Below, one piece after another: positions 28,641 to 37,122 of a DNA stretch of 37,122 nucleotides. The notes below the pieces were generated by a model. The model did no database searches, was not told the origin of the DNA, and saw only the letters and a program-made list of their open reading frames with translations. Position 1 is the stretch's first letter; each line of letters starts with the position of its first letter. This DNA comes from Chara braunii (taxonomy: Eukaryota > Streptophyta > Charophyceae > Charales > Characeae): the NCBI GenBank assembly GCA_003427395.1, contig BFEA01000437.1, positions 141,851 through 178,972 of the forward strand, written 5' to 3'. The position numbers and the translations under genes are program-made.

Positions 28641-28805
28641 TGCAGATCCCAGGGGTCGATCCCTTGACCTCAGCTTACCTGTGTACAGTATCTGCACAGT
28701 TCCCTGGAGTTGAACCCNTGACCTGCACGATAGCCAGTGGTAAGTAGGTCGCCGTAGGTTGTAGGCTGTAGGGAGATTCGAACTGTAGACCTGCAAGGTA
28801 GGAGT
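28641..28805 (-). other. Three tRNA-like B-box fragments in a row
   Basis: On the minus strand three segments resemble the T-arm of tRNAs: AGTTCGAATCTCC (complement of about 28771-28783), GGTTCAACTCC (near 28706-28717, with an ambiguous base at 28718) and GGGATCGACCCC (near 28653-28664). Each is preceded by an AGGTC-type stretch. Matching A boxes at tRNA spacing were not found. They may be remnants of tRNA-derived SINEs. Confidence 0.35.
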
Positions 28806-29652
28806 CCAAGTAGAGTCCAGAGGCCTAGCTGTAGTCCTTCTAGAAGGACGGCAAGTGGTCAAGTGGTGAGTCTAAGGTAGGCCCACGTTTTCAGACGAAG
28901 ACAAGTGGCCAGGTCAACAGGTAGGACCTCAGTGCAACTGCACTGAGTCGACGGTACGACTGCCTACAGTCAGCAGAAGAGTCTAGAGAGTCCCAGTCCA
29001 GTCCAGCAAGTACCACAGGGGGACTGTGAGCACCAAGGGCCGATGGCAAAGGGCAGACCGACGAGTTTCTGAAGTATAAATCAAGAGGCAGCGCCCAGCC
29101 ATTGATTCATTCCTGCGTGAGCCATGCGGAAGCGCTGCCACAGCGACTTGTGCAAGGAGGTCTGCAGATGAGCCCGGAGGACGCAGTGGGCAAGAAGGAG
29201 GAGTTAGCATAGCGATAGGTTAGAGGCAGCCATAGCTGCCATAGCTGTAGTTGGTAGTGAGTGTGTGTGTGTGTGTTCGAGTGTTAGAGTGATGCGTGTG
29301 GGATATCCAGGGTGATCCAGTGTATGTGAACAGTGAGATGTTTGGGCGCTGAAGTCGCCATAGCCAATTGACAGTGAACTCGTATCTGAAAGCCATATCT
29401 CTGAGTTTTGAGTGGGCGCATGTCGCCAGTATGCTGCGTTGCTGGTTACATGCATGAAAAGGGTGTTTGAGAACGAGTCTGCTTGCATTGGTATCGGAGC
29501 TGGTACCTGCTATTCCATGCGTGCCGTCGTAAGCAGGGCTTGATGCGCCATAGCCGAGGTGGCAGCCGAGGGAGATAGTCCGCCATAGCGGACCTGAGGT
29601 TGAAGAAGCCGCCGCGCACCTGCAAGAAGACACGACGAAGAAGAAGATCACT
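28806..29652. other. Non-coding stretch with recurring CCATAGC motif
   Basis: CCATAGC recurs (about 29230, 29240, 29357, 29549, 29583). A GTGTGTGTGTG run lies at 29261-29274, and AGTGCAACTGCACT is a palindrome at 28931-28944. The RT core expected upstream of 29653 for a DIRS-like element is not found here on either strand. Confidence 0.45.
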
Positions 29653-30882
29653 GTGATATTCAACGACCTTGGTTTTTTCCTCAGTCAGAGCAAATGCAAT
29701 GTCTTTCCCTCTCAGTCCAACCATTTCCTTGGCTTTATTTTGGACTCACATCAGAAGAGGATCAGGGTACCTTTGGACAAAGCAGAAAATATCATTAATC
29801 TTTTAAGGATGGCAGCAGACGAATCTCATCTGTCAACAAGGAAAGTCGCTTCATTGACAGACAAGCTTGTTTCATTATCCAAGGCCTTTTTACCCGCATC
29901 ACTACATTGGTCTCACCTCCATGAGGCACCAACTAATTGTGACTGAAACGATAGAATAGAACTTTCTAATCAATTCAAGGAGGACCTCCGATGGTGGCTG
30001 GAGCACCTCCCCATAATCCCAGGAAGGTTGTGATCAGTCAGAATGGCTACAGTCACTATGCAGACTGATGCGTCTGCCTCGGCAGTAGGAGCCATAATCT
30101 TCTTTCATGATATTAACTCATGGAAGCTTAGCTTTCCCCTACCTTCAAACTTGCTGACTTCCTCAAACACTCACCGTGAGCTCTTCGCAGTAACAGGCTC
30201 CCTGTCCCTCCTTGCGGAAAGAATCCCGGAGAAGATTCAGTCCAAAGCAGTCAAGATAATAGGAGATAATCAGGCAGTTGCTTTTCTCCTAAAGAAACTA
30301 AGCTCGACAGATCAACTATTCAATGCCTTCCTTAGAACAATTGCGTCAATCTTACTGAAATTCGACTGCCAACTGCAACCTAGCTGGGTCCCAAGAGAAC
30401 TGAATTCAGAAGCAGACAAGCTCTCCAACGTAATAGACCACTCTGACTGGGGACTCAGCAGGGAAATTGTAGGAGACTTGTTCAACAGATTTGGTCAACC
30501 CGCTATCGACCTTTTTGCCTCAGAAGAGAACTTTGTCTGCATTCCGTTTGTGTCCGAATTCCTATCGCCTAACTGTTTGGCAACGGACGCCTTATCTCTG
30601 GACTGGAATTCTCTGCCAACTGCTCCCTATAGATGGCTCTTTCCTCCGACCTGCCTTCTCCACCAAGTACTGGCCAAGATGAAGTTCTTCGGAGGAGAAT
30701 ACCTCCTCATTACACCGAGCTCTTCTAGAGCCCGCTGGTTTCCCGCTCTGGACTCCCTTAACGCAACAATAGTCATCAATTTGGAAAAGGATTTCGAAAC
30801 TTGCTTCCCCACATCAAGAATCCCAAGAGGATCCTTCAATCCCGGAAAGACAGGCCTCAAGGTCAGTAGAATTTCCATCTGA
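29653..30882 (+). pseudogene. DIRS-like RT (C-terminal part)-RNase H, degraded
   Basis: The frame opens within the RT connection region (FNDLGFFLSQSKCNVFPSQS, FLGFILDS). The RT palm with its YxDD motif is missing, so the gene is 5'-truncated. In-frame TGA codons occur at 29944 and 30031. RNase H follows: TDAS (Asp at about 30067), HREL (about 30175), GDNQAV (about 30262) and ELNSEADKLS (about 30400), giving the D-E-D-D set. After it come the DIRS/Ngaro-type conserved segment PAIDLFASEEN, a YRWLFPP motif and LLITPSSSRARWFPAL. It ends at TGA 30880-30882, converging with the recombinase gene 4 bp away. Such enzymes make and clear the cDNA of tyrosine-recombinase retrotransposons. Confidence 0.8.
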
Positions 30883-30886
30883 CTAC

Positions 30887-31879
30887 TCAACTACAACCAT
30901 AACCATATCGCATAAAGGAAGAAAAGTGATTCCAAGTGCCTTGACCTAGCATTCTCAACAAACTCCAACCAGCTTGAATTCCAGCACGAACCCCACCAAC
31001 CCGAAAACTATGGTTACTCTCACCCTCATAGATACCATTGGCCTTCAATCTCTCCTTCAGTCGTTTGTTGAAGCCACTCAGACTCAAGACTCCTTTGGTC
31101 TGAGTGTTGCGAAACAGCGGGCCCCCGTCTCGAAGGTCGATAGGAGGAACCAATCGGCTATAACATTCTCGCATCTCTTCAACTATCTCCAGGAAAGAGG
31201 TGCCTTGACCTTGAGGTTCTTCTTGAAGACGAATCACCCCACACCTCCCTCTTCTCAAGGTTTTAGTATAACCAGGTTGCACACGCACAGTCTCTTCATC
31301 CACTTCCTCCCCCTTCAATCGCAGACCCTCCCCGCCTCGCTACCAACTTTTCCATAAATAAGTCATTATGCAAAGGTCACATAGCTCTTCAGCATATCGG
31401 TATCCACTCTTCGTCTTCATACTCTCACGCATACTCCGTCTCAGAATTTCCATTTTTTCGGGAGTCATAGCAGGTGCCTGATTCTCTCGAACCCCCATTT
31501 TGAGCGCATAATTGCGATACGCCTGGCGATAATCCCGTACCTTACTGTTGTTGCAAGGATTCTGCAGACCTTCTCGACCAAGAATGAGGAAGCACCGATT
31601 CAGGCAACTCAAACTCGACTCAATTGTGCTATAGGAAGGGAAAGGCTGATTGTTCCGGTCATAAGTTCGACTTCGCAACTTCAACTCAGGAATCCATTGA
31701 CTCTGAAGGAAAGCTGTCACATCAAGATCTAAGCAGTTGCTAATATCTCGCCCTACCTGGTTCCTTATCAACCACTCACTCAATGATTGCATCATTCTTC
31801 TCCTCTCCCGCTCTCCGTTTTTTGGCAAACCATGCTGAGCAATTAGCTCTACGGAACCCTGTTGTCTAATCTCCTTCAA
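30887..31879 (-). pseudogene. Tyrosine recombinase of a DIRS/Kangaroo-like element
   Basis: One minus-strand frame runs 31879 to 30887 with a single TAG at 31340-31342. The N-terminal half (from about MMQSLSEWLI) is helical, as in the core-binding domain. Just past the stop, RGGEGLRLKG carries the first catalytic Arg. SNHSFRVGGVRAG (about 31018-30980) supplies His and the second Arg, and MLGQGTWNHFSSFMRYGYG near the end supplies the Trp/His position and the nucleophilic Tyr. The enzyme would integrate circular cDNA without a target duplication. It is encoded opposite to the RT/RNase H frame; most DIRS elements have both on one strand. No clear start codon: the frame opens after a TGA. Confidence 0.8.
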
Positions 31880-32012
31880 TCCTTCTTGTTTTCAGTGATT
31901 TGTCAACTTCTTGATTACCATTGGGCAACCGACTCAGCCACCATTTCCTGCACACACATCAGATTTCATCAGATTGGGTGGATGTAGGTGGGGAATTTGG
32001 CATGGGTTAGGA

Positions 32013-32156
32013 GGTGCATGGGGGGTAACCCAGAACTCTCCATTTTCGAAGAAGGTACTTCAGAATGTTCTGCAATTCATTGGTCAGTACCCCTCTGAAC
32101 TAAATGGTTTCTGTTGCTGAAAAATTATTTGCTCTTTTGTCAGTGTTATTCTTTCC
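32013..32156 (+). repeat. 144-bp direct repeat, uninterrupted copy
   Basis: Matches 32846-32989 base for base apart from about seven substitutions and no indels. It starts GGTGCATGGGGGGTA and ends TATTCTTTCC. Here the sequence continues CCTTGCAGACC, giving the likely pre-insertion state of the site at 32989/32990. Confidence 0.88.
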
Positions 32157-32845
32157 CCTTGCAGACCATGATGTGTTGTATGGAATTGGAACCCCTTTCT
32201 TCCTACCCCTTCAGACTTCTAACTGAAAAACAGGCCACATGAACACACATAGAAGGCGTAGGCCTACCCGTACCATTGGCTGCAGATTCGTAGCAGCTAG
32301 ATCCCCGCCGTACTCAGGGTAGACTAGACTCGGCAGTTTTAGGAGGAATTGTCAGAATGGTGACGACTGTAACTCACCCAGGTGATGAAGTCAAATCCAG
32401 CTTGAAAGCGACTGGCTGTCCTGCATCTGGACTTGAAGGAAGGCCAGGTTCATTTATTTTTGCAAAGGGTGGTTGAAAAGACTCGTGCTGGGCCTCGGAT
32501 TTATCCCTTGGCTCTTGGATAACCATTGGGCCAATAAAAGCCCCCTCTCCTGCAGCGGTCCATTGAGACTGATCCCCTCATAGGGGAGGCCTACAATAGG
32601 CCATATTGGAATTGCAGGGACGACGCTGAAATTCGCCGTAGGACGCAGGCACTCCGGGGCAATCCCTAGGATTTACTATTTCAAGGCTGTTTTCCCAGAA
32701 TGGAAGTGCCCTTTTGTCCTTAGCCTGCTCTTCGATTGCGACTGCGGCGCCGCTCCGTTCTCCGTAGCTGCAACGGATCTGGACTACCTTCATCAACGGT
32801 TCGCGACTCCCCGCGCGAAATCCTGGCCCGCCTACCCGTGCCCTC
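32157..32845. other. Spacer between 144-bp direct repeats
   Basis: No gene recognised. CCCCTCATAGGGG is a small hairpin (32576-32588). The two repeats 833 bp apart might be terminal repeats of an older element whose interior is this spacer, but no internal signal supports that. Confidence 0.4.
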
Positions 32846-32989
32846 GGTGCATGGGGGGTACCCCACGACTCTCCATTTCCTAAGAAGGTACTTCAGAATG
32901 TTCTGCAATTCATTGGTCAGTACCCCTCTGAACTAAATGGTTCCTGTTGCTGAAAAATTATTTGCTCTTTTGTCACTGTTATTCTTTCC
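32846..32989 (+). repeat. 144-bp direct repeat, copy cut by LTR
   Basis: Second copy of 32013-32156. Similarity stops exactly at the LTR boundary (32989/32990), showing that the LTR element inserted into this copy. The last five bases, TTTCC, should be the target duplication. Confidence 0.88.
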
Positions 32990-33299
32990 TGTAGCGGACC
33001 CACCAGGTGTGGTGCTCCGCTAGTGATAGAGATGGAGATGGAGGAAGAAGGGGGAGCGAGATGGCACAACGCAGCTCCCCACGCAAGACTCCAACGCACG
33101 TACTCCAAAATGTGCCAGTGAAGAATGAGACTGAAAACAGACAATGGCTGGGGTATACCCCAGCGGACTGACGGGACTGGACTGGACTGGCTGGTACCGA
33201 CAGAGGTACCGGCCTGGACTGGCCTACCCCGAATACAACACAGGCCTGTGAGAACAGGCCAAGGGGCTGGTCTCATAGGCCAACCCGAGGTCCGCTACA
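32990..33299 (-). repeat. LTR of the Ty3/Gypsy element (3' LTR)
   Basis: The 310-bp segment begins TGTAGCGGACC and ends GGTCCGCTACA, an 11-bp terminal inverted repeat with the canonical TG...CA ends. Its left boundary coincides with the breakpoint in the 144-bp repeat. Inside are GGGGTATACCCC (33149-33160) and paired GGTACC motifs (33192-33217). It lies downstream, in pol orientation, of the Gypsy coding region, as a 3' LTR should. The partner 5' LTR would be beyond the right edge. A polypurine tract is not clear (GGCCGAGGATCG adjoins the boundary on the minus strand). Confidence 0.78.
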
Positions 33300-34448
33300 C
33301 GATCCTCGGCCTGTGATGGATTGCCTAGATACAAACATGCTTCCGCCAAGAAGCGGAACTCTACCAAAGAAAAGAAAACCTGAGTAGTCTAGGATGCGGA
33401 GCAAGCTCCATGTTGAGTCCATGCGATGCAACCTATGATATAAAATGTCACAAAACAACAATGTCACAGCTAACAGCCTAAGTGAAAGTAGAAGCAACTA
33501 ACTAACATACATGGCCTAGGAAAGCAAAAGCAACTAACTAGCATACATGTCCTAGGAAAGTAGAAAGTAATGACAACTAGATCCTAGAATGTTGGAGGCA
33601 CTAGCCTCAGTCTGGTGACAACTGACTAGTGTATAAGTCCTAAGAACAGCAAAAACAGAACAGCTAAATCCTAGAAATGTCGGAGGCAGTAGCCTCAGTC
33701 TTTGAGCAACAAAGCAATCAACAAGACAACCATATGTCACATGAGAAGTGTGTCGCACACCAAAGGGTGGGATGGTCTCTGAGGGTGGCGAATGCAGCCT
33801 AGGGGTCGAAAACTCCTAAGGGCATCCACACATAGTGACAGGGGAAAACACATGTCATCAGGCTCAATGAGGGTAGGGAACTGGGAGCGAACAGAACCAA
33901 TGACCCTAACAGATAGACCATCAGGGCGGGTAATGCTCGACTAAGGGGGGACCGCTATGGAGGGTCGACCATGCAAGGGAACAAGGGAGTCAAGTATACT
34001 GGGCGCACCTAGATGAAGCATGCGGGGCTGCCTAACAAGGGCGTGAGGGTCGGCGAAGGGTAGAAAGATGATGGGTAAGGGAATCATGCAGATGACTCCT
34101 AAAGTGAGGGAAGTCGGAGCTAGATCCGTAAGATGGGAAGCCAGGGCAACGCTACGGTCCCGATGCCTATGCGTATACCAAGGGAGAGCCCAACTCAGAG
34201 GAACCCGACTAAAGGGAGACCATCATGCGACACAAGCAGGGTACTGTACAGGGTAGAGTGGTAAGAGAGTGGCGACGTCTGAAGTAGGCAGAGCTGATCG
34301 TGATGAAGTCCATGGAGCTGCCGATGACGTCCAAGATGAGAAGTCCGGAATGCCGTCGAGGAAGAGCCGCAGCGTCGACGAGCTGAAGTAGCAAAACTGA
34401 TGTGGATGGAGTACTGAGAAGTCAAAGACGTGGGAAGGTAAGTCAGAG
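33300..34448 (-). other. Gypsy 3' untranslated region
   Basis: About 1.15 kb lies between pol and the LTR, with no ORF recognised. It holds two 30-bp direct repeats (33495-33524 and 33531-33560, ACTAAC(T/A)...CCTAGGAAAG) and a duplicated GGAGGCA(C/G)TAGCCTCAGTCT motif (about 33594-33614, 33682-33702). The + strand is purine-rich from 33750 on. Confidence 0.6.
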
Positions 34449-37122
34449 TCAATCGTCGTATCGAGCAGGACGACGACGAGTGCGCTGTGGACGCTCCGAA
34501 GCATCCGGCTGCTGCTGAAGGTCTGCCTCAGATGGAGCAGGCTCGACTTCAGCAGTCTACTCAGCCGGAGGAGAAGGAGGAGGGTCAGTGGGCTGAGGAG
34601 GAGCAGTGAACCCAGCACGACAAGCACGGTCATAGGCACGCACCAACATGCGAGCGTGCTGCAAGTGCTCGAGGGGCTCCCAGGTAGCCTCCTCATCAGG
34701 GTAACCCTTCCAACGTACGAGATACTCGACGTGGGGAGGGTTGTCGTCGGTGACTCGGCGACCAATGATGTCTGAAATGAGGAACTCCTCGTGACCGTCC
34801 ACCATGATGGGTGGAGGGCGCTCGTATGGTCGTCCGGCGAAACGCTCAGACGGTCTGCGGTAAGGACGCAGTAACGAGACGTGGTAGACATCGTGCATAC
34901 GTGCCTGGCGTAGGTAGTCGAGCAGCTTCACACGGAAGCTGACCGGGCTAGACGCCGTATCAGAACCGACAACCTGGAGGATGCGGCATGGGCCAAAGAA
35001 GCGACGCCGAAACTTGCGAAGCGTGTCCGCTTCGAGCTGTAAGTGGCGGGCGTCGATATGCACGTCATCACCGACTTTGAATGGATGATCCATCCTCGAT
35101 CGGTTCGCACGTGCTGCCATGCGAGTCAGAGAAGCGGCTATGTGCTCATGTGCGGTCTTCATAATCGACGTCATGTGTGCAACCCAATCATCAAGCGCTG
35201 GACAACTCGTGTCGGGGTGCATCTGGGACGGTCGAAGGAAGTCCGCGGGAACACGCGGGTGGTAGCCGAGGTCGCAATAGTAAGGCGACATCCCCGTGGC
35301 TGGCGAGACGGCGTGGTTGTAGGCTATCTCCGCGTGGGCAAGATGGAGATCCCACTGCTGGTCGTGACGAACAATCTTTCGGAGAATATCCCCGAGAGTC
35401 CTGTTCGTGATCTCGGTCTGACCACCAGTCTGAGGATAGTAAGACGAGGAGAAGCGGAGCTGAGTGCCGTACACCTCGTGGAGCCGTCGCCAGAATCGGC
35501 TGGTAAAGCGCGGGTCACGGTCAGATATGATGCTCAGAGGTAAGCCGTGGTCACGCACGACTCGGTCAAACACGATGTCGGCGACCTCACGTGCACTGAT
35601 GGCATAGCGGCATGGAACAAAGGGTGCACGCTTCATGAAGCAGTCGACAACGACCAAGATAGCATCATGACCGCGGGGGGTCGAAGGTCGAAGAGGACCG
35701 ATAAAGTCCATCGAAATGGACTGCCAACGATCCTCAGGGATAGGAAGATGTTGGAGCAAACCATAAGGAAGGTGGTTTGCACTGTTTGCCTTCTGACAGG
35801 TGGGACACTCTGCGACGTTGTCCTTCACAAAGTCCTTGCGCTTCGGCCAGACATACAGGCGGCTCACACGAGCCAACGTCTTGTGGAAGCCCATATGACC
35901 GGCGGCTGCCTGGTCATGGAACTCTGCTACTGCTCGGACACGTAGCTGTCCAGAGGAGGGAACGCAAATACGGGGCTCTCTGGTGCCCTGTGAACCGTGC
36001 CAGTACACAATCCCGTTGTCCCCGAGAGAGTAGTTCGGGACGGTCTTGCCACTCCGAAGGGTCTCGTGGATGTCGCGATAGTCGGGGCAGTGGCGGTACT
36101 GAGTGCGAAACTCGTCGATCACCGAGTGGTGGACGGTGCTAACCGAGATGGAAGAGAGATGGATGTGCTCCTGGTCGTGGTCAGGGCGCCTGGATAAGGC
36201 ATCTGCGACCCGATTAGTCTCACCCTTGATGTGCTCAGTGGTAAAACTAAACTCGGATAGATCGCGCCACCAGCGAGCCTGTCGAGGAGTGAGCTTCGGC
36301 TTTGTCAGAAAAGCCTGGACAACAGAGTTGTCTGTGTGCACCGTGAATGGTGCCCCGTGCAGGTAGTGACGCCAGTGCCGAGCGGCATAAACTACTGCGA
36401 GAAACTCACGTTCATCAGCAGTGTAGTTTATCTCGGCGGGCAGGAGCTGACGGGAGTAGAAGGCTATCGGACAATCACCTGAGCGAGACTCGACAGTGCC
36501 GTCCTCGGCGATGGTAGGAGAATAGTCAATAGAGGGCTCGTCGGTAGCTGGATGAGTAGGCGTCAGTCGGGAAGCAGTGGTAGCGGTAGGTGGTGGGAAG
36601 CGAGGGATACGAGGATGAGAGGAATCAGGAGAGGACGGAAGACCTCATAAAGCACTACTCCTACAGCAAAGTCTGACGCATCGGTGGTAAGGATAATAGG
36701 GCGATCAAAATCGTGTAGGTGAAGAACCAGTGCGCATGTCACCGCCCTCTTGAGGCCGCGGAAGGAGTCCTCGTGGAAGGGTGTCCAGGCCCAGGGTGGG
36801 TTCTTCCGGAGGAGGGTGGAGGTAAGGACGTAGGAATACCTAGCGTATCCCCGGATGAAGTTATCATAGTAGCTGGTCAGGCCTAGGAAGCTGCGAAGCT
36901 GCTTGGCGGATGTGGGGGCGGGCCACTCCGCAATAGCAGTGATCTTCGCGTCGTCCATGTGGAGACCCTGGTCAGACACGTAGTGTCCTAAGAAATCCAC
37001 TTTGTGTTGTCAAAGCGGCACTTGTTTAGCTTGGCGTAGAAGCCATGTCTGCGCAAGCGGTCAAGGACGTCGCGGAGGTGTCTGAGGTGCTCCTCAAGGG
37101 TACAACTGTAGACCAGGATATC
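34449..37122 (-). pseudogene. Ty3/Gypsy chromovirus pol: RT end-RNase H-integrase-chromodomain
   Basis: The gene is cut by the right window edge, beginning at DILVYS just after the RT catalytic Asp pair. A 1-nt shift near 37008 and another near 36650 break the frame. RT thumb (FLGHYVSDQG, LRSFLGLTSYY), then RNase H (TTDASDFAVGVVL; DEREFLAVVYAARHW; HTDNSVVQAF). From 36341 downward the integrase shows H142/H149/C179/C182 zinc ligands and the D212-D274-E310 triad (35 residues between D and E), numbered from 36341. A C-terminal chromodomain follows (YLVRWKGYPDEEATWEPLEHL). A TAG at 34557-34559 interrupts the frame, but it continues coherently for 35 residues (to ...RTRRRPARYDD) and ends at TGA 34449. 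It encodes cDNA synthesis and chromatin-targeted integration. Confidence 0.9.

Larger units (their letters stand above)
29653..31879. mobile_element. Truncated DIRS-like (YR) retrotransposon
   Basis: A convergent pair: RT/RNase H on + and tyrosine recombinase on -, with 4 bp between the stop codons. Terminal inverted or split direct repeats and the internal complementary region were not found, and the RT palm and gag are missing, so the boundaries given are those of coding sequence only. An opposite-strand recombinase is, as far as I recall, the arrangement of Kangaroo from Volvox carteri. Confidence 0.7.
32990..37122 (-). mobile_element. Ty3/Gypsy chromovirus, 3' part
   Basis: Minus-strand LTR retrotransposon: the LTR (32990-33299), a 3' UTR and the pol 3' half are in the window; gag, protease, most of RT and the 5' LTR lie beyond 37122. 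The chromodomain places it among chromoviruses. Two frameshifts and one stop make this copy defective. Insertion site defined by the interrupted 144-bp repeat. Confidence 0.85.

Noticed and set aside
32990-33299. A solo LTR unrelated to the pol gene
   Set aside because: Orientation, spacing to pol and the coinciding insertion breakpoint make it the 3' LTR of the adjacent element, though the second LTR is not visible to prove it.
15242-34559. A reassigned genetic code with TAG/TAA read as glutamine, as in some ulvophyte algae
   Set aside because: TGA codons interrupt coherent frames too (29944, 30031), and there are several frameshifts in the same genes, so decay explains all breaks without a code change.

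Overview
This window looks like repeat-dominated eukaryotic nuclear DNA, most probably from a streptophyte (plant lineage), with a charophycean green alga such as Chara as a reasonable guess. Four things support this. A near-complete U6 snRNA copy at 11018-11116 has the plant-type 5' stem and 3' end. The LINE has a plant L1-like ORF1 and a zf-RVT-like C-terminus. There is a chromodomain Ty3/Gypsy element. There is also a tyrosine-recombinase (DIRS/Kangaroo-like) retroelement, a class known from green algae but, as far as I recall, not from seed plants. The species cannot be proven from the sequence. I found no convincing cellular protein-coding gene; every recognisable protein belongs to a retroelement, and all of them are broken.

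Layout. 1-13 kb: a mosaic of microsatellites, minisatellites and short inverted-repeat elements. It includes an element family with about 85-bp terminal inverted repeats (2867-3099, 4766-5194, 10764-11364), a second inverted-repeat element at 3137-3532, a direct/inverted array at 3996-4468, a 99-bp palindromic element at 8984-9082, and two U6-derived retrocopies. Two 37-38 bp Nextera/Tn5 mosaic-end junction adapters (8133-8169 and 10227-10264) show that the assembly is artefactual at those points. 13.2-21.4 kb: a nearly full-length L1-type LINE with a pyrimidine-rich 1.9-kb leader, ORF1 (DUF4283-like fold, zinc-knuckle-like motif, Pro-rich linker, possible Nudix-like domain), ORF2 (AP endonuclease, reverse transcriptase, zinc-binding C-terminus), a 3' stem-loop, poly(A) and a candidate target-site duplication. 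21.4-28.6 kb: more mosaic, with a minus-strand tRNA-derived SINE, a foldback element, a family of Harbinger-like MITEs with 3-bp target duplications, and small copies of the LINE 3' tail. 28.6-31.9 kb: tRNA-like fragments, then a truncated DIRS-like element with RT end/RNase H on + and tyrosine recombinase on -, ending 4 bp apart. 32.0-37.1 kb: a 144-bp direct repeat pair, one copy interrupted by the 3' LTR of a minus-strand Ty3/Gypsy chromovirus whose pol gene runs off the right edge.

How the parts relate. The LINE machinery can explain the poly(A)-tailed U6 copies and perhaps the SINE and the orphan 3' tails. The MITEs are non-autonomous; no transposase is visible. All three retroelements carry in-frame stops and several also carry frameshifts. 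The window therefore records layered insertion and decay rather than an active gene neighbourhood.
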